Shown: positions 1 through 6,351 of the stretch, piece after piece
Numbering within the stretch: the first letter of the stretch is position 1
How the letters are laid out: every line of letters begins with the position of its first letter
NCBI GenBank assembly: GCA_031255115.1
Contig: JAIRTD010000060.1
Coordinates: forward strand, 1 to 8,239
Direction: 5' to 3'
DNA length: 8,239 nt
Origin: Spirochaetaceae bacterium
GTDB taxonomy: Bacteria > Spirochaetota > Spirochaetia > Treponematales > Breznakiellaceae
Translations under genes and position numbers: made by a program
Notes under the pieces: model-generated
Seen by the model: only the letters and a program-made list of their open reading frames with translations
Databases searched by the model: none
What the model was told of the DNA's origin: nothing

Positions 1-359
1 CTGGCGCCGGGGATGGGGCCGTCAAAGGCGAGTATCCAGGCGCTCATTTCTTTGATGAGGGGGAGCAGGTCTTTTGGTTCAAGGCTGCCTTCAACAATAA
101 GGTAAAAACCGGTACGGCAGCCCATGGGGCCAAAGTATACAATCCGCTGACTCCAGGCCTGGTGGGACCTGAGAAAGGTTGCGCCAAGGTGTTCGATGGT
201 ATGCAGGGCGGGCATATCTATCACCGGTTCCCGGTTTGGCTGCTTAAAGCGGAGGTCAAAGGTGGTAAGCACGGTCTGGCCAAAGCGGTCTTTGCGGGAC
301 ACATAAAGCCCCGGAAGGAGCCGCAGGTGGTCAATCTGAAAACTGGCTATCTTTTCCAT
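1..359 (-). CDS. luxS: S-ribosylhomocysteine lyase LuxS (partial, 3' end outside window)
   Basis: LuxS is a cytoplasmic metal-dependent enzyme that splits S-ribosylhomocysteine into homocysteine and DPD, the precursor of autoinducer-2. I translated the 119 complete codons present. They begin MEKIASFQIDHLRLLPGLYV and contain the family signature HTIEH at residues 53-57, where His53 and His57 are the expected metal ligands and Glu56 is the expected general base. GPMGCRTGFY follows, with Cys81 matching the catalytic cysteine. The third metal ligand, a cysteine near residue 125 in the family, lies beyond position 1 and cannot be checked. The full protein is usually about 155-170 residues, so roughly three quarters is here. 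The ATG at 359 lies inside the end of mtnN (13-nt overlap) and is preceded by GGAG at a suitable distance. MtnN makes the substrate of LuxS, which supports both calls. Confidence 0.95.
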   Translation of the reverse strand, partial: MEKIASFQIDHLRLLPGLYVSRKDRFGQTVLTTFDLRFKQPNREPVIDMPALHTIEHLGATFLRSHQAWSQRIVYFGPMGCRTGFYLIVEGSLEPKDLLPLIKEMSAWILAFDGPIPGA

Positions 360-1075
360 GGTGTACTCCATTCGTTTATGATACGGCAGACTATCTGCCC
401 TGAGTGCATCGACGCAAGGGGAAGAAATTCATCAAAGGCCAGGGGCGATTCGGTGCCGGCTATGTCGGAAAGGGCCCTGATAATCAGCGCGGGGACGGCA
501 AAGAGAAAGCAGGTATGGGCGACGGCGGCGCCTTCCATCTCCACGGCCTTTACCTGGGGAAAGCTCTTCCGCAGCGCCTCGAGGCGGCTGCTTTCGTACA
601 TAAAGGTGTCTCCTGACGCGATGACGCCCCTGACTGCCGCAAAGTCCTCTGGCAAAATATTTTCCGCCTTGAGTTCTGCCACGGCTCTTTCGGCCCTGAG
701 TATGAGGTCCTCCTTGACCGGGAACTCCGCGGGGCAGCCGGGAAGCTGGCCGGGCTTGTACTTAAAGCCTGTTAGGTCCACATCATGGTAGAGGAGCCCT
801 GTCGAAATGACCGCGTCGCCGAATTTAAGGGAAGGGTCTATGCCGCCTGCCGAACCTGAATTGATAACCAGGTCAGGATGGTAGCTCTGGATAAGAAAAG
901 CCGTTCCCAGCGCGGCGTTTACCTTGCCTATGCCGCAGCGCAATAGCGCCGTTTCCTTGCCTTCAAGCTCACCCGAAATAAATTCAAAAGGACCTATGGT
1001 TTTAGTTTGGGTATACTTCATGCGGGAACGCAGCAGTTTTACTTCGTCTTCCATAGCGCCGATAACACCTATCAT
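347..1075 (-). CDS. mtnN: 5'-methylthioadenosine/S-adenosylhomocysteine nucleosidase (MtnN/Pfs)
   Basis: This cytoplasmic enzyme hydrolyses SAH to adenine plus S-ribosylhomocysteine, and methylthioadenosine to adenine plus methylthioribose. It relieves product inhibition of methyltransferases. The 242-aa product has the typical N-terminus MIGVIGAMEDEV, with Glu11 matching the catalytic acid region of the E. coli enzyme (Glu12). NSGSAGG lies at 72-78. VEMEG at 178-182 contains Glu181, equivalent to E. coli Glu174, and RALSD at 200-204 contains Asp204, equivalent to Asp197. The length is close to the usual 230-240 aa. The ATG is 2 nt after the GGDEF stop, and its GGAG Shine-Dalgarno lies in the last codons of that gene. 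The 3' end overlaps the luxS start by 13 nt, so the two consecutive steps of SAH recycling are probably translationally coupled. Confidence 0.96.
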   Translation of the reverse strand: MIGVIGAMEDEVKLLRSRMKYTQTKTIGPFEFISGELEGKETALLRCGIGKVNAALGTAFLIQSYHPDLVINSGSAGGIDPSLKFGDAVISTGLLYHDVDLTGFKYKPGQLPGCPAEFPVKEDLILRAERAVAELKAENILPEDFAAVRGVIASGDTFMYESSRLEALRKSFPQVKAVEMEGAAVAHTCFLFAVPALIIRALSDIAGTESPLAFDEFLPLASMHSGQIVCRIINEWSTPWKR

Positions 1076-1077
1076 AC

Positions 1078-2223
1078 TTACTCCTGTTTGCCCTTGGTTT
1101 GTTGAAGCCTAAAGAGAAGCCCCATGCCCCAAACGCTGCTCCGGTTTCGGCCCCGTTCCTTGGAAAGGTAGAGGGCCTCATCGGCCCGTTTGATGATTTC
1201 GTCAGGACATGCCTTGTCTTTTTCGGTAAAGGTAACTACGCCTATGCTGACTGTAACCGGCGGCAGGGGAGGCATCCAGGGAACGGTCATCTTTGAAATC
1301 TGTATACGCAGCCGCTCCGCCACTATCCAGGCGGTGTCCTTGTCTGTTTCGGGAAGCAGCACGGTAAATTCTTCTCCGCCAAAACGCGAAGGTATATCTT
1401 CGGTACGGACACAGGTTTTAAGGGTCAGGGCTATGGATTCAAGGACACGGTCTCCGGCCAGGTGACCATAGGCGTCGTTAAAGTTTTTAAACTTGTCCAC
1501 GTCAAGCACCATGAGGGAAGCGGGTTTCTTAAAACGCCGTACCCGCGCCAGTTCCTCGGTGAGACGGCTCATAAAAAAGCCGTGGTTAAAAAGGCCGGTT
1601 TTGACATCCCGTACCGAATGTTCATAGTGGAGATGGTTTTGTATGGCCTGGGCAACAAAGGACATAAACTGGGTGAGGTAATTCAGTTCCTGGTTATTGT
1701 ACTTGTCCCCCAATATTTTTGAACCAACGAGGATGAGGCTGTAGAGCCCGGAGGGTCCGAGTATGGGGACCACCAGTTCAGGGTGAAGGTCATCCATAAT
1801 CTTCACCGCGTCTTTATCTTCCATCTGCTCAAGGAGCAGATCGTAGCTTATGGGTTTTTTATATTTCTGAAAAAAGGCCTCGAAGGGGGCTATGCTGTCT
1901 ATGTTGAGGGAGAGGTCTATCATCTTGTAGTTTTTGTAGCCCTTGGTGGTGATGGTCTCCTTGTTCTGCAGGGGCCTGAGTATAAAAAAGATAAACGAAG
2001 GTAAAAAATGATCAGAAATCTGCCACACCGTAGCGTCCATTATGTCGTCAATGGTAGTGCGGTTAAAAATATCCACGGCGCTGCTGAGAAGATTTTTGTA
2101 CCCCCGTATTTCATTATTCAGATTATCAATGTGCTTAAAAATGCCTATTTCCTGCAAAAGGCCATAATGCTCCAGGACTTTGGGGTTTGATAAAAAATCA
2201 TCCTCAATATCTGTGGGTTTCAT
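1078..2223 (-). CDS. Diguanylate cyclase with N-terminal GAF-like sensor region and C-terminal GGDEF domain
   Basis: This protein likely makes cyclic-di-GMP from two GTP. I chose the ATG at 2223, which forms a TAATG stop-start fusion with the upstream gene and gives 381 aa. A 22-codon in-frame extension to 2289 would lie wholly inside the upstream gene. Residues about 45-200 have the alternating helix/strand look of a GAF-type sensor (inference). The GGDEF domain runs from about residue 207 to 365. Visible landmarks are DVKTGLFNH at its start, the metal-binding VLDVDKFKNFND with Asp241, the signature GGEEF at 282-286, and VSIGVV and RADEALYLSKERGRN near the end. RTED at 273-276 sits exactly five residues before GGEEF, matching the RxxD allosteric inhibition site. 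There is no membrane segment or signal peptide. Catalytic activity is therefore expected, probably with product feedback. The activating ligand is unknown. Confidence 0.92.
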   Translation of the reverse strand: MKPTDIEDDFLSNPKVLEHYGLLQEIGIFKHIDNLNNEIRGYKNLLSSAVDIFNRTTIDDIMDATVWQISDHFLPSFIFFILRPLQNKETITTKGYKNYKMIDLSLNIDSIAPFEAFFQKYKKPISYDLLLEQMEDKDAVKIMDDLHPELVVPILGPSGLYSLILVGSKILGDKYNNQELNYLTQFMSFVAQAIQNHLHYEHSVRDVKTGLFNHGFFMSRLTEELARVRRFKKPASLMVLDVDKFKNFNDAYGHLAGDRVLESIALTLKTCVRTEDIPSRFGGEEFTVLLPETDKDTAWIVAERLRIQISKMTVPWMPPLPPVTVSIGVVTFTEKDKACPDEIIKRADEALYLSKERGRNRSSVWGMGLLFRLQQTKGKQE

Positions 2224-2774
2224 TATGTTGTCGAATACCGTTCTGTTACCTGTCTGCGCCAGTCTGAACGGACGTTTTGGTCTTCCCACTGAAGTATCTT
2301 TTTAATTTGAAAAATCCTGCGGTCATGAGGGGCGCTGTAGTGGATTATGCCAAAACGGCCGCCGCCTATATAGCTCAACTCGTCGCCTTCTTCAAGCGGT
2401 TCCCGTTCACCCAGGAGGCCGAGCACGCAGTCAAAGTGGGCGGGCGTTCCGGAAGCCTTGTCGGCAAGCGCCGCGGCCAGGTCCTTTATGGGCTTGCCGC
2501 AGAGCGGACATTCAGGCTCCGGCAGCGGCTCCTGGTTTACCCTGGGCGCGATCCATTTGGGCCGGTCGACCAGGACCCCGCGGTTTTTATCAAAACGGGG
2601 CTTTCCGCCTCTTTTTCCGTCTTTTTGCCAGGAAGCGGAACTTCCGGTCAGGGACCGGATACCCTGGTTGTCTCCGGCGTTTCCGGCGGAGTTTTCTGTA
2701 AGGGGCGGAGAAAAATTCCCCCTGTCCCGGTTTCTGAAAGGACGGCGGCGTCCACCCCTTCCGCTATTACTCAT
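2223..2774 (-). CDS. Hypothetical RG-rich protein with a CxxC...HxxC zinc-type motif
   Basis: I do not recognise a named family. The 183-aa product has a basic, low-complexity N-terminal half (about residues 1-80) with RG/RGG-like clusters such as GRGGRRRPFRNRDRGN and KRGGKPRFDKNRG. This half is probably disordered and able to bind nucleic acid (inference). A compact segment follows with Cys89-Pro-Leu-Cys92 and His113-Phe-Asp-Cys116, spaced like a treble-clef or zinc-ribbon site. The C-terminal part (about 125-183) contains GDELSYIGGGRFGIIHY and looks like a small folded beta-rich domain. It has no signal peptide or membrane segment. The ATG overlaps the preceding 64-aa gene by 8 nt and a purine-rich GAGGGGG precedes it. 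Its stop is fused to the start of the GGDEF gene. That placement hints at a shared role with the cyclase but does not show one. Confidence 0.8.
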   Translation of the reverse strand: MSNSGRGGRRRPFRNRDRGNFSPPLTENSAGNAGDNQGIRSLTGSSASWQKDGKRGGKPRFDKNRGVLVDRPKWIAPRVNQEPLPEPECPLCGKPIKDLAAALADKASGTPAHFDCVLGLLGEREPLEEGDELSYIGGGRFGIIHYSAPHDRRIFQIKKILQWEDQNVRSDWRRQVTERYSTT

Positions 2775-2961
2775 TATACGGTACCCCCTCGCCTCTCACG
2801 GGGCTGCCGGCGAATTCTCCCACCGGGCCCTGGACGATCTCATTACTTACAATACGGGCAATATGATGAATCGCCTGTTCCAGATAATCCTTATTATCTA
2901 TCAACTTGCGTAGTTTTTCAATTCTTGATTCATCGTATTGTTCCGGTCGGGGAACCGCCAT
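2767..2961 (-). CDS. Small hypothetical protein, 64 aa, helical
   Basis: Function is not recognised. The product begins MAVPRPEQYDESRIEKLRKL and continues through an amphipathic, helix-favouring stretch (about residues 13-42, with ENK/LIDNKDYLEQAIHHIARIV character) to a Gly/Pro-rich tail. No cysteine, signal peptide or membrane segment is present. A GTG at 2967 would add two residues, but the ATG at 2961 is preferred because GGAG lies 5 nt upstream of it. It starts 2 nt after the yraN stop and overlaps the next gene by 8 nt. The reading frame fits the operon without a gap, which is the main reason to believe it is real. A helical adaptor or a partner of the downstream zinc-motif protein are possibilities only. 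Confidence 0.7.
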   Translation of the reverse strand: MAVPRPEQYDESRIEKLRKLIDNKDYLEQAIHHIARIVSNEIVQGPVGEFAGSPVRGEGVPYNE

Positions 2962-2963
2962 AT

Positions 2964-3332
2964 TCACTCCAGAAAAGCCGATTCAATGTGCTTTATGTCC
3001 AAAACATCCAAAAAAAGAACATCAAAACGCACATCCATACCATTATATTCTCGATGTGATGACAGAAAATACTTAGCTGTTTCAATGATACGGGTTTGTT
3101 TTTTACGATTTATGCTCTGTTCCAGGTCGGCAAAACCCAGGGCGGACCAGGCTTTAACCTCGGCAAAAACCACGGTCTCGCCGTCGAGGGCGATAAGGTC
3201 AACTTCGCCGGTCCGGGTACGGAAATTTTTGGCAAGAATACGCAGGCCCTTTTCGCGGAGAAAACGTTCTGCCCGCGCTTCGCCTTCCCTGCCCCGCGCC
3301 GGGTGATTCTGTGGGGCCGCTTTCCGGGGCAC
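2964..3332 (-). CDS. yraN: YraN family protein (UPF0102), predicted nuclease-like fold
   Basis: This is a member of the widespread YraN/UPF0102 family of small cytoplasmic proteins with a restriction-endonuclease-like (PD-(D/E)xK) fold. The cellular role is not settled, and a link to DNA processing is usually proposed. The 122-aa length is normal for the family. Visible landmarks are GREGEARAERFLREKGL near the N-terminus, NFRTRTGEVDLIA at 36-48 with Glu43 and Asp45, and VVFAEVKAW at 54-62 with Glu58 and Lys60, giving the expected acidic/lysine core. The start is GTG, directly abutting the TAA stop of the HD-GYP gene, with only a weak upstream purine run, so translation may depend on coupling. 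yraN commonly sits just downstream of the rplS region in bacteria, which agrees with this position. Confidence 0.92.
   Translation of the reverse strand: MPRKAAPQNHPARGREGEARAERFLREKGLRILAKNFRTRTGEVDLIALDGETVVFAEVKAWSALGFADLEQSINRKKQTRIIETAKYFLSSHREYNGMDVRFDVLFLDVLDIKHIESAFLE
2967..2970 (-). promoter_or_regulatory. Ribosome binding site that fixes the start of the 64-aa gene
   Basis: GGAG on the minus strand, overlapping the last yraN codon, lies 5 nt before the ATG at 2961. The alternative GTG at 2967 would overlap this GGAG, so the ATG is preferred. Confidence 0.65.
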
Positions 3333-4508
3333 TTACTTCTTCTTGTTCAGTTCCCTGGGGTCCAGAGCCCTGGCAATAAAAAGGCTTTTTTCGGTGAGCA
3401 GTTCGATAATATCGCCTTCGTCCTGCTTAAAAACCTTGCCGAATTCATCGATGAGTATGCGTATATTGGGCCGCAGGGGAGCGTCGCCCCGGACTTCTAC
3501 CACCCTGGCTATGGCGCCGTTGTTAAGGAGTATGATGGATCCTATGGGGTAAATTCCCATAGTTTGAATAAAGGCTTTAAGCACGTCAGGGTCAAAACGG
3601 CGGGAATTATCGGAAAGCAGGTTCTTCATCGCCTGATAGCCCATCATGGAGTTGCGGTAGGGCTTTTCGCTGACCATAGCCTCAAACGCGTCAGCCACCG
3701 AGACAATACGGGCGCCCAGGTCTATATTTGCGCCGGCAATACGCCGGGGATAGCCCTCGCCGTCCCAGCGTTCATGGTGCTGGAGGGCCACGACGCCCAC
3801 ATCTTCGGGGTAGAGCAGTTCCTTGCAGATAATTTTGTAGGTATACAGGGGATGGGCCTGCATGCGCTGGAGTTCCGCGCCGCTAAGGCCGCCTTTTTTT
3901 TCGGTAATTTCCTTTGGAAGCCTGAGCATTCCCACATCGTGGAGCAGGGCGCCGGTGGTAATCTGCATGACCCGGTGGTTGGGGAGCTTCATCTCCAGGG
4001 CAATAAGGGCGGTCAGTATGGCGGTATTTACTGAACTTTTGGCCAGTTCGTAGCCCGAAACTTCGCCGCCAAGTATAAAGCCGATGACCTGATCCTGCTG
4101 TTCCCTGATAACATGGAGGAGATCGCCGGTGATATTGTCAATGGCCCTGACTTCTACGGCTACACCGGCGCCTATATTGCCAAAAACCTCGTCCAGGCCG
4201 GAAATAAGGTCCACATAGGTTCTATAGGCGGCGGAATTTTCCTTTACCTCAGAAAGGGAAAGCAGATTGTTGGATTTTGACTCTTTGGCCTTTTTCGTGT
4301 CCCCGGAGCCTTTTCCACTTTGGCTGCCGGCCTCGGAGATCATCTCGCCGTCGGTTGTTACCGCGTCAATACCCCAGGATGCAAGACGGTCCAGGTCCTT
4401 CTTGCGAATAGCGATTCCCGCAGGAACAAGAATGCTGTTCCCTTCGATATAAACGGGCTCGGTGAATGATAATCCCGCCCGCAGGGATTTTACTGGAATC
4501 TTTTTCAT
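3333..4508 (-). CDS. HD-GYP domain protein (cyclic-di-GMP phosphodiesterase family, altered active site)
   Basis: The family hydrolyses cyclic-di-GMP to pGpG/GMP using a bi- or trinuclear metal centre. The ATG at 4508 is chosen because it forms an ATGA overlap with the preceding stop and has AGAGGA 6 nt upstream; the product is 391 aa. Residues 1-60 (MKKIPVKSLRAGLSFTEPVY...) resemble the N-terminal module common in this family. A charged linker runs from about 61 to 90. The HD-GYP domain spans about 135-320, with LLHDVG (His190-Asp191), AHP (His219), QHHERWDGEGYP (His244-His245, GYP at 252-254) and VSVADAFEAM (Asp273). Two usual residues are changed: the first superfamily His aligns with Ser158 (SSVN instead of HSVN), and the Lys of HDxGK is Met194. 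The last 60 residues form a small C-terminal domain. It may be a modified enzyme or a c-di-GMP sensor; family membership is sure, activity is not. Confidence 0.92.
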   Translation of the reverse strand: MKKIPVKSLRAGLSFTEPVYIEGNSILVPAGIAIRKKDLDRLASWGIDAVTTDGEMISEAGSQSGKGSGDTKKAKESKSNNLLSLSEVKENSAAYRTYVDLISGLDEVFGNIGAGVAVEVRAIDNITGDLLHVIREQQDQVIGFILGGEVSGYELAKSSVNTAILTALIALEMKLPNHRVMQITTGALLHDVGMLRLPKEITEKKGGLSGAELQRMQAHPLYTYKIICKELLYPEDVGVVALQHHERWDGEGYPRRIAGANIDLGARIVSVADAFEAMVSEKPYRNSMMGYQAMKNLLSDNSRRFDPDVLKAFIQTMGIYPIGSIILLNNGAIARVVEVRGDAPLRPNIRILIDEFGKVFKQDEGDIIELLTEKSLFIARALDPRELNKKK

Positions 4509-4768
4509 TTTTTTTCCTCTGTGAGTACAAAGGCCAGGATTCTGGCGACAAGTTCCCAACAGTGCATAGGTATATAATCGCCCACTTTTACCTGAGAATC
4601 AAGTAGCGCGGACAGGGCCGCGTCTTCGACTATGTCTATGCCCGCTTCCCGGGCAAGCGCGATGATACGTTCCGCCTCCCGGCCCCGGCCCTTGGCCAAA
4701 AGTTCCGGCGCTATTTTTCCGGGGCCGTAACCCAGGGCCGCGGCCCGCTTGCTTTTAAGCGCAGTCAT
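4505..4768 (-). CDS. Stand-alone FlhB C-terminal-domain protein (YlqH-like)
   Basis: The 87-aa product matches only the cytoplasmic tail of FlhB, the flagellar type III export gate component that switches substrate specificity. Visible family features are AAALGYGPGKIAPELLAKG at 9-27 (FlhB: AVALxYDxxxxxPxVVAKG), IIALAREAGIDIVEDAALS at 35-53, and VKVGDYIPMHCWELVARILAFV at the end. There are no membrane segments, and the autocleavage motif NPTH that begins this domain in true FlhB is absent, with KSKR in its place. B. subtilis YlqH has the same architecture and a comparable genomic setting. The ATG is fused to the upstream stop as TGATG and has a full AGGAGG at 4773-4778. A role in modulating export specificity is inference; it may instead have a non-flagellar function. 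Confidence 0.88.
   Translation of the reverse strand: MTALKSKRAAALGYGPGKIAPELLAKGRGREAERIIALAREAGIDIVEDAALSALLDSQVKVGDYIPMHCWELVARILAFVLTEEKK
4515..4520 (-). promoter_or_regulatory. Ribosome binding site that fixes the HD-GYP start
   Basis: AGAGGA on the minus strand lies 6 nt before the ATG at 4508, inside the last codons of the FlhB-tail gene. It decides for this start over the in-frame start at 4559, which would lie deep in the preceding gene. Confidence 0.75.
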
Positions 4769-5934
4769 CAGGCCTCCTCATCCACCGGAAGGGGAAAGCC
4801 GCCCTCCCCATCCAGGGCAAACAACGCGGTATCGGCCTCAAGAACCCTGACGCTGCCAGCCATGGGGGCAAGGGCCTTGCCAAGTTCTTTTTCGAGGCGC
4901 CTTTGTTCGGTTTTGGAAGGAAGGGGATTAAGGTAAAGCTTCGCCTCGCCTCCTTCGCCCGGCTTGTCCAGCACAAAAAGACGGCGGCCCCCGGCGCTGA
5001 TAATATCCGCGGCAAGACGCAGGGCCTTAAAGGGAAGGCTGCGCTGGTTTTCCAGCAAAAGGCGGAGGGTAATATCAAAATCAACGCCGTCAAGAGAACA
5101 GTTCAGGGGGAATACCATCCAAAATGCGCCGTTTTTTCCGGGAAGGCGGTTAAGCAGGGCCCAGCGGGGATCAATTTCGCCAGAGAGGGCCGCCAGTTCA
5201 CCGGCAAGAGCGGGGATTCCATTAAAAGCGTTAGGGGATTTTTGTCCGGCGGCTTCCTGTTCCCTGCCCTGACCGCCAGATTCCTGCCCGCCTTTTTCAC
5301 CGCCAGAGTTTCTCCCGGACGCGGGGTCTATTGCGGCGGCATATTCGGCCAGGGTTTCATCGTGTAGTTCGACGCCCTTTCCGGCAGCGGCGGCGGCAGC
5401 CTGGGCCGCAGGGCCGCCGGACCTAAGACGGTCCAATTGCTTCCTGATTCTGGCAAGCGAAGAAGGGTCCAGGGGCAGGGAAAAATACCTAAACGAGCTT
5501 AACATGAAGGCTGAAAGGCTATCACCAGGAAGGCCGAGGGAAAGGGTCAGGCTGCGAAAGGCCTGGAGGGTGTTGGGATTAAGGTTTTGGCCGGCCCGAA
5601 CCCCCGCCGGAGATGGCAAAAACGGGGACAGAGCTTGCAGCCGGGCGTTGAGAACGCCCGCTCTCCCCCCGTCCGCCCTTGCCGCGCCGGAATTCCGGGC
5701 AAGGCCGGAAGCTGTTCCGGTCAAAGGGGCCTTTACTGCCCGGCCTTTTGCGCGGGCTGCTTGGTTTTCCGCCAACGCGGAACCGGCCCTGTCTCGCTGA
5801 TGCACGGCGTTCTTTGCCGCCTTGCCGGACTCCCCGGAGTATGCTTTTTTTGCTGTACTATGTCCTTTTACGCTGTCAGCGGCGCCGTGAGTACGGGGTA
5901 AGGCCCCGGATACATGAGACGCCTTGGACTCCAC
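4768..5934 (-). CDS. Hypothetical Ala-rich protein, possibly FliK-like/YlqG-like
   Basis: No strong family match can be claimed by eye. The 388-aa product starts at a GTG 3 nt after the rplS stop, with only a weak upstream Shine-Dalgarno. Residues 1-95 are basic, Ala/Gly/Arg-rich and probably disordered. Residues about 97-172 form a more ordered helical segment. Residues about 173-235 are again low complexity, including an Ala run at 179-184 and a Gly/Gln/Glu-rich stretch. The C-terminal part (about 240-388) looks folded, with FWMVFPLNCSLDGVDFDITL and a helix KTEQRRLEKELGKAL. A long disordered region ahead of a compact C-terminal domain is typical of hook-length-control proteins (FliK). In B. 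subtilis the FliK-tail-like ylqG precedes the FlhB-tail gene ylqH, exactly the relation seen here. The FliK/YlqG assignment rests mainly on this context. Confidence 0.72.
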   Translation of the reverse strand: MESKASHVSGALPRTHGAADSVKGHSTAKKAYSGESGKAAKNAVHQRDRAGSALAENQAARAKGRAVKAPLTGTASGLARNSGAARADGGRAGVLNARLQALSPFLPSPAGVRAGQNLNPNTLQAFRSLTLSLGLPGDSLSAFMLSSFRYFSLPLDPSSLARIRKQLDRLRSGGPAAQAAAAAAGKGVELHDETLAEYAAAIDPASGRNSGGEKGGQESGGQGREQEAAGQKSPNAFNGIPALAGELAALSGEIDPRWALLNRLPGKNGAFWMVFPLNCSLDGVDFDITLRLLLENQRSLPFKALRLAADIISAGGRRLFVLDKPGEGGEAKLYLNPLPSKTEQRRLEKELGKALAPMAGSVRVLEADTALFALDGEGGFPLPVDEEA

Positions 5935-5937
5935 GTT

Positions 5938-6351
5938 TTAACTCTGGGGTGTATCGGTTCCCGCGGCAGCGCGGGCTTTGGCAGCCCTGGCGGCTTTAGC
6001 GGCTTTGGTAAGCACCAGTTCCTTGATTTTGGCGGCTTTGCCGACCTTGCCCCGGATATAGTAGAGCTTGGCCCGCCTGACCTTGCCGGGCCTGACCACT
6101 TCAACCTTGGCAAGCCGGGGAGAGTGAATGGGGAATACCCGTTCCACGCCAACGCCATAGGAATTCTTACGAACCGTAAAGGTCTTGCCTATACGGCCGT
6201 TCTTCATGGCGATTACCAGGCCTTCATACACCTGAATACGCTCGGTCTTGCCTTCAACAATCTTGAAATGCACTTTAACCGTATCGCCGACCTTAAAATC
6301 ATCGGTGGTTTCTTTCATCTGGGAGGCCTCAATGGCCCGTATCTCGTTCAT
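5938..6351 (-). CDS. rplS: 50S ribosomal protein L19
   Basis: L19 binds 23S rRNA at the interface of the two ribosomal subunits. The 137-aa product carries the full family pattern: [22 protein letters not shown] at 19-40, [21 protein letters not shown] at 42-62, [12 protein letters not shown] at 67-78, and [21 protein letters not shown] at 91-111. The usual family end is near residue 114 (E. coli L19 has 115 aa). Here an Ala/Lys/Arg-rich tail of about 23 residues follows (115-137). The ATG overlaps the trmD stop as ATGA and follows GAGGGGGAAGT, a strong Shine-Dalgarno. The trmD-rplS order is conserved across bacteria. Confidence 0.98.
   Translation of the reverse strand: MNEIRAIEASQMKETTDDFKVGDTVKVHFKIVEGKTERIQVYEGLVIAMKNGRIGKTFTVRKNSYGVGVERVFPIHSPRLAKVEVVRPGKVRRAKLYYIRGKVGKAAKIKELVLTKAAKAARAAKARAAAGTDTPQS

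Noticed and set aside
162..791. 209-aa open frame on the plus strand
   Set aside because: It is antisense to luxS and mtnN, both certain.
2223..2289. Longer start for the GGDEF protein (22 extra residues)
   Set aside because: It lies entirely inside the upstream gene, while the TAATG start at 2223 is a classic coupled junction.
2277..3059. 260-aa open frame on the plus strand
   Set aside because: It runs antisense across the 183-aa, 64-aa and yraN genes, has low-complexity Pro/Arg content and no start context.
3042..3069. Perfect TATAAT on the minus strand inside yraN as an internal promoter
   Set aside because: The best -35 at acceptable spacing is TTTTCT (three of six), and the local sequence is AT-rich, so a chance match is likely.
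3096..4034. 312-aa open frame on the plus strand
   Set aside because: It lies antisense to yraN and the HD-GYP gene, whose products match known families. The frame is a by-product of GC-rich codon use and shows no domain.
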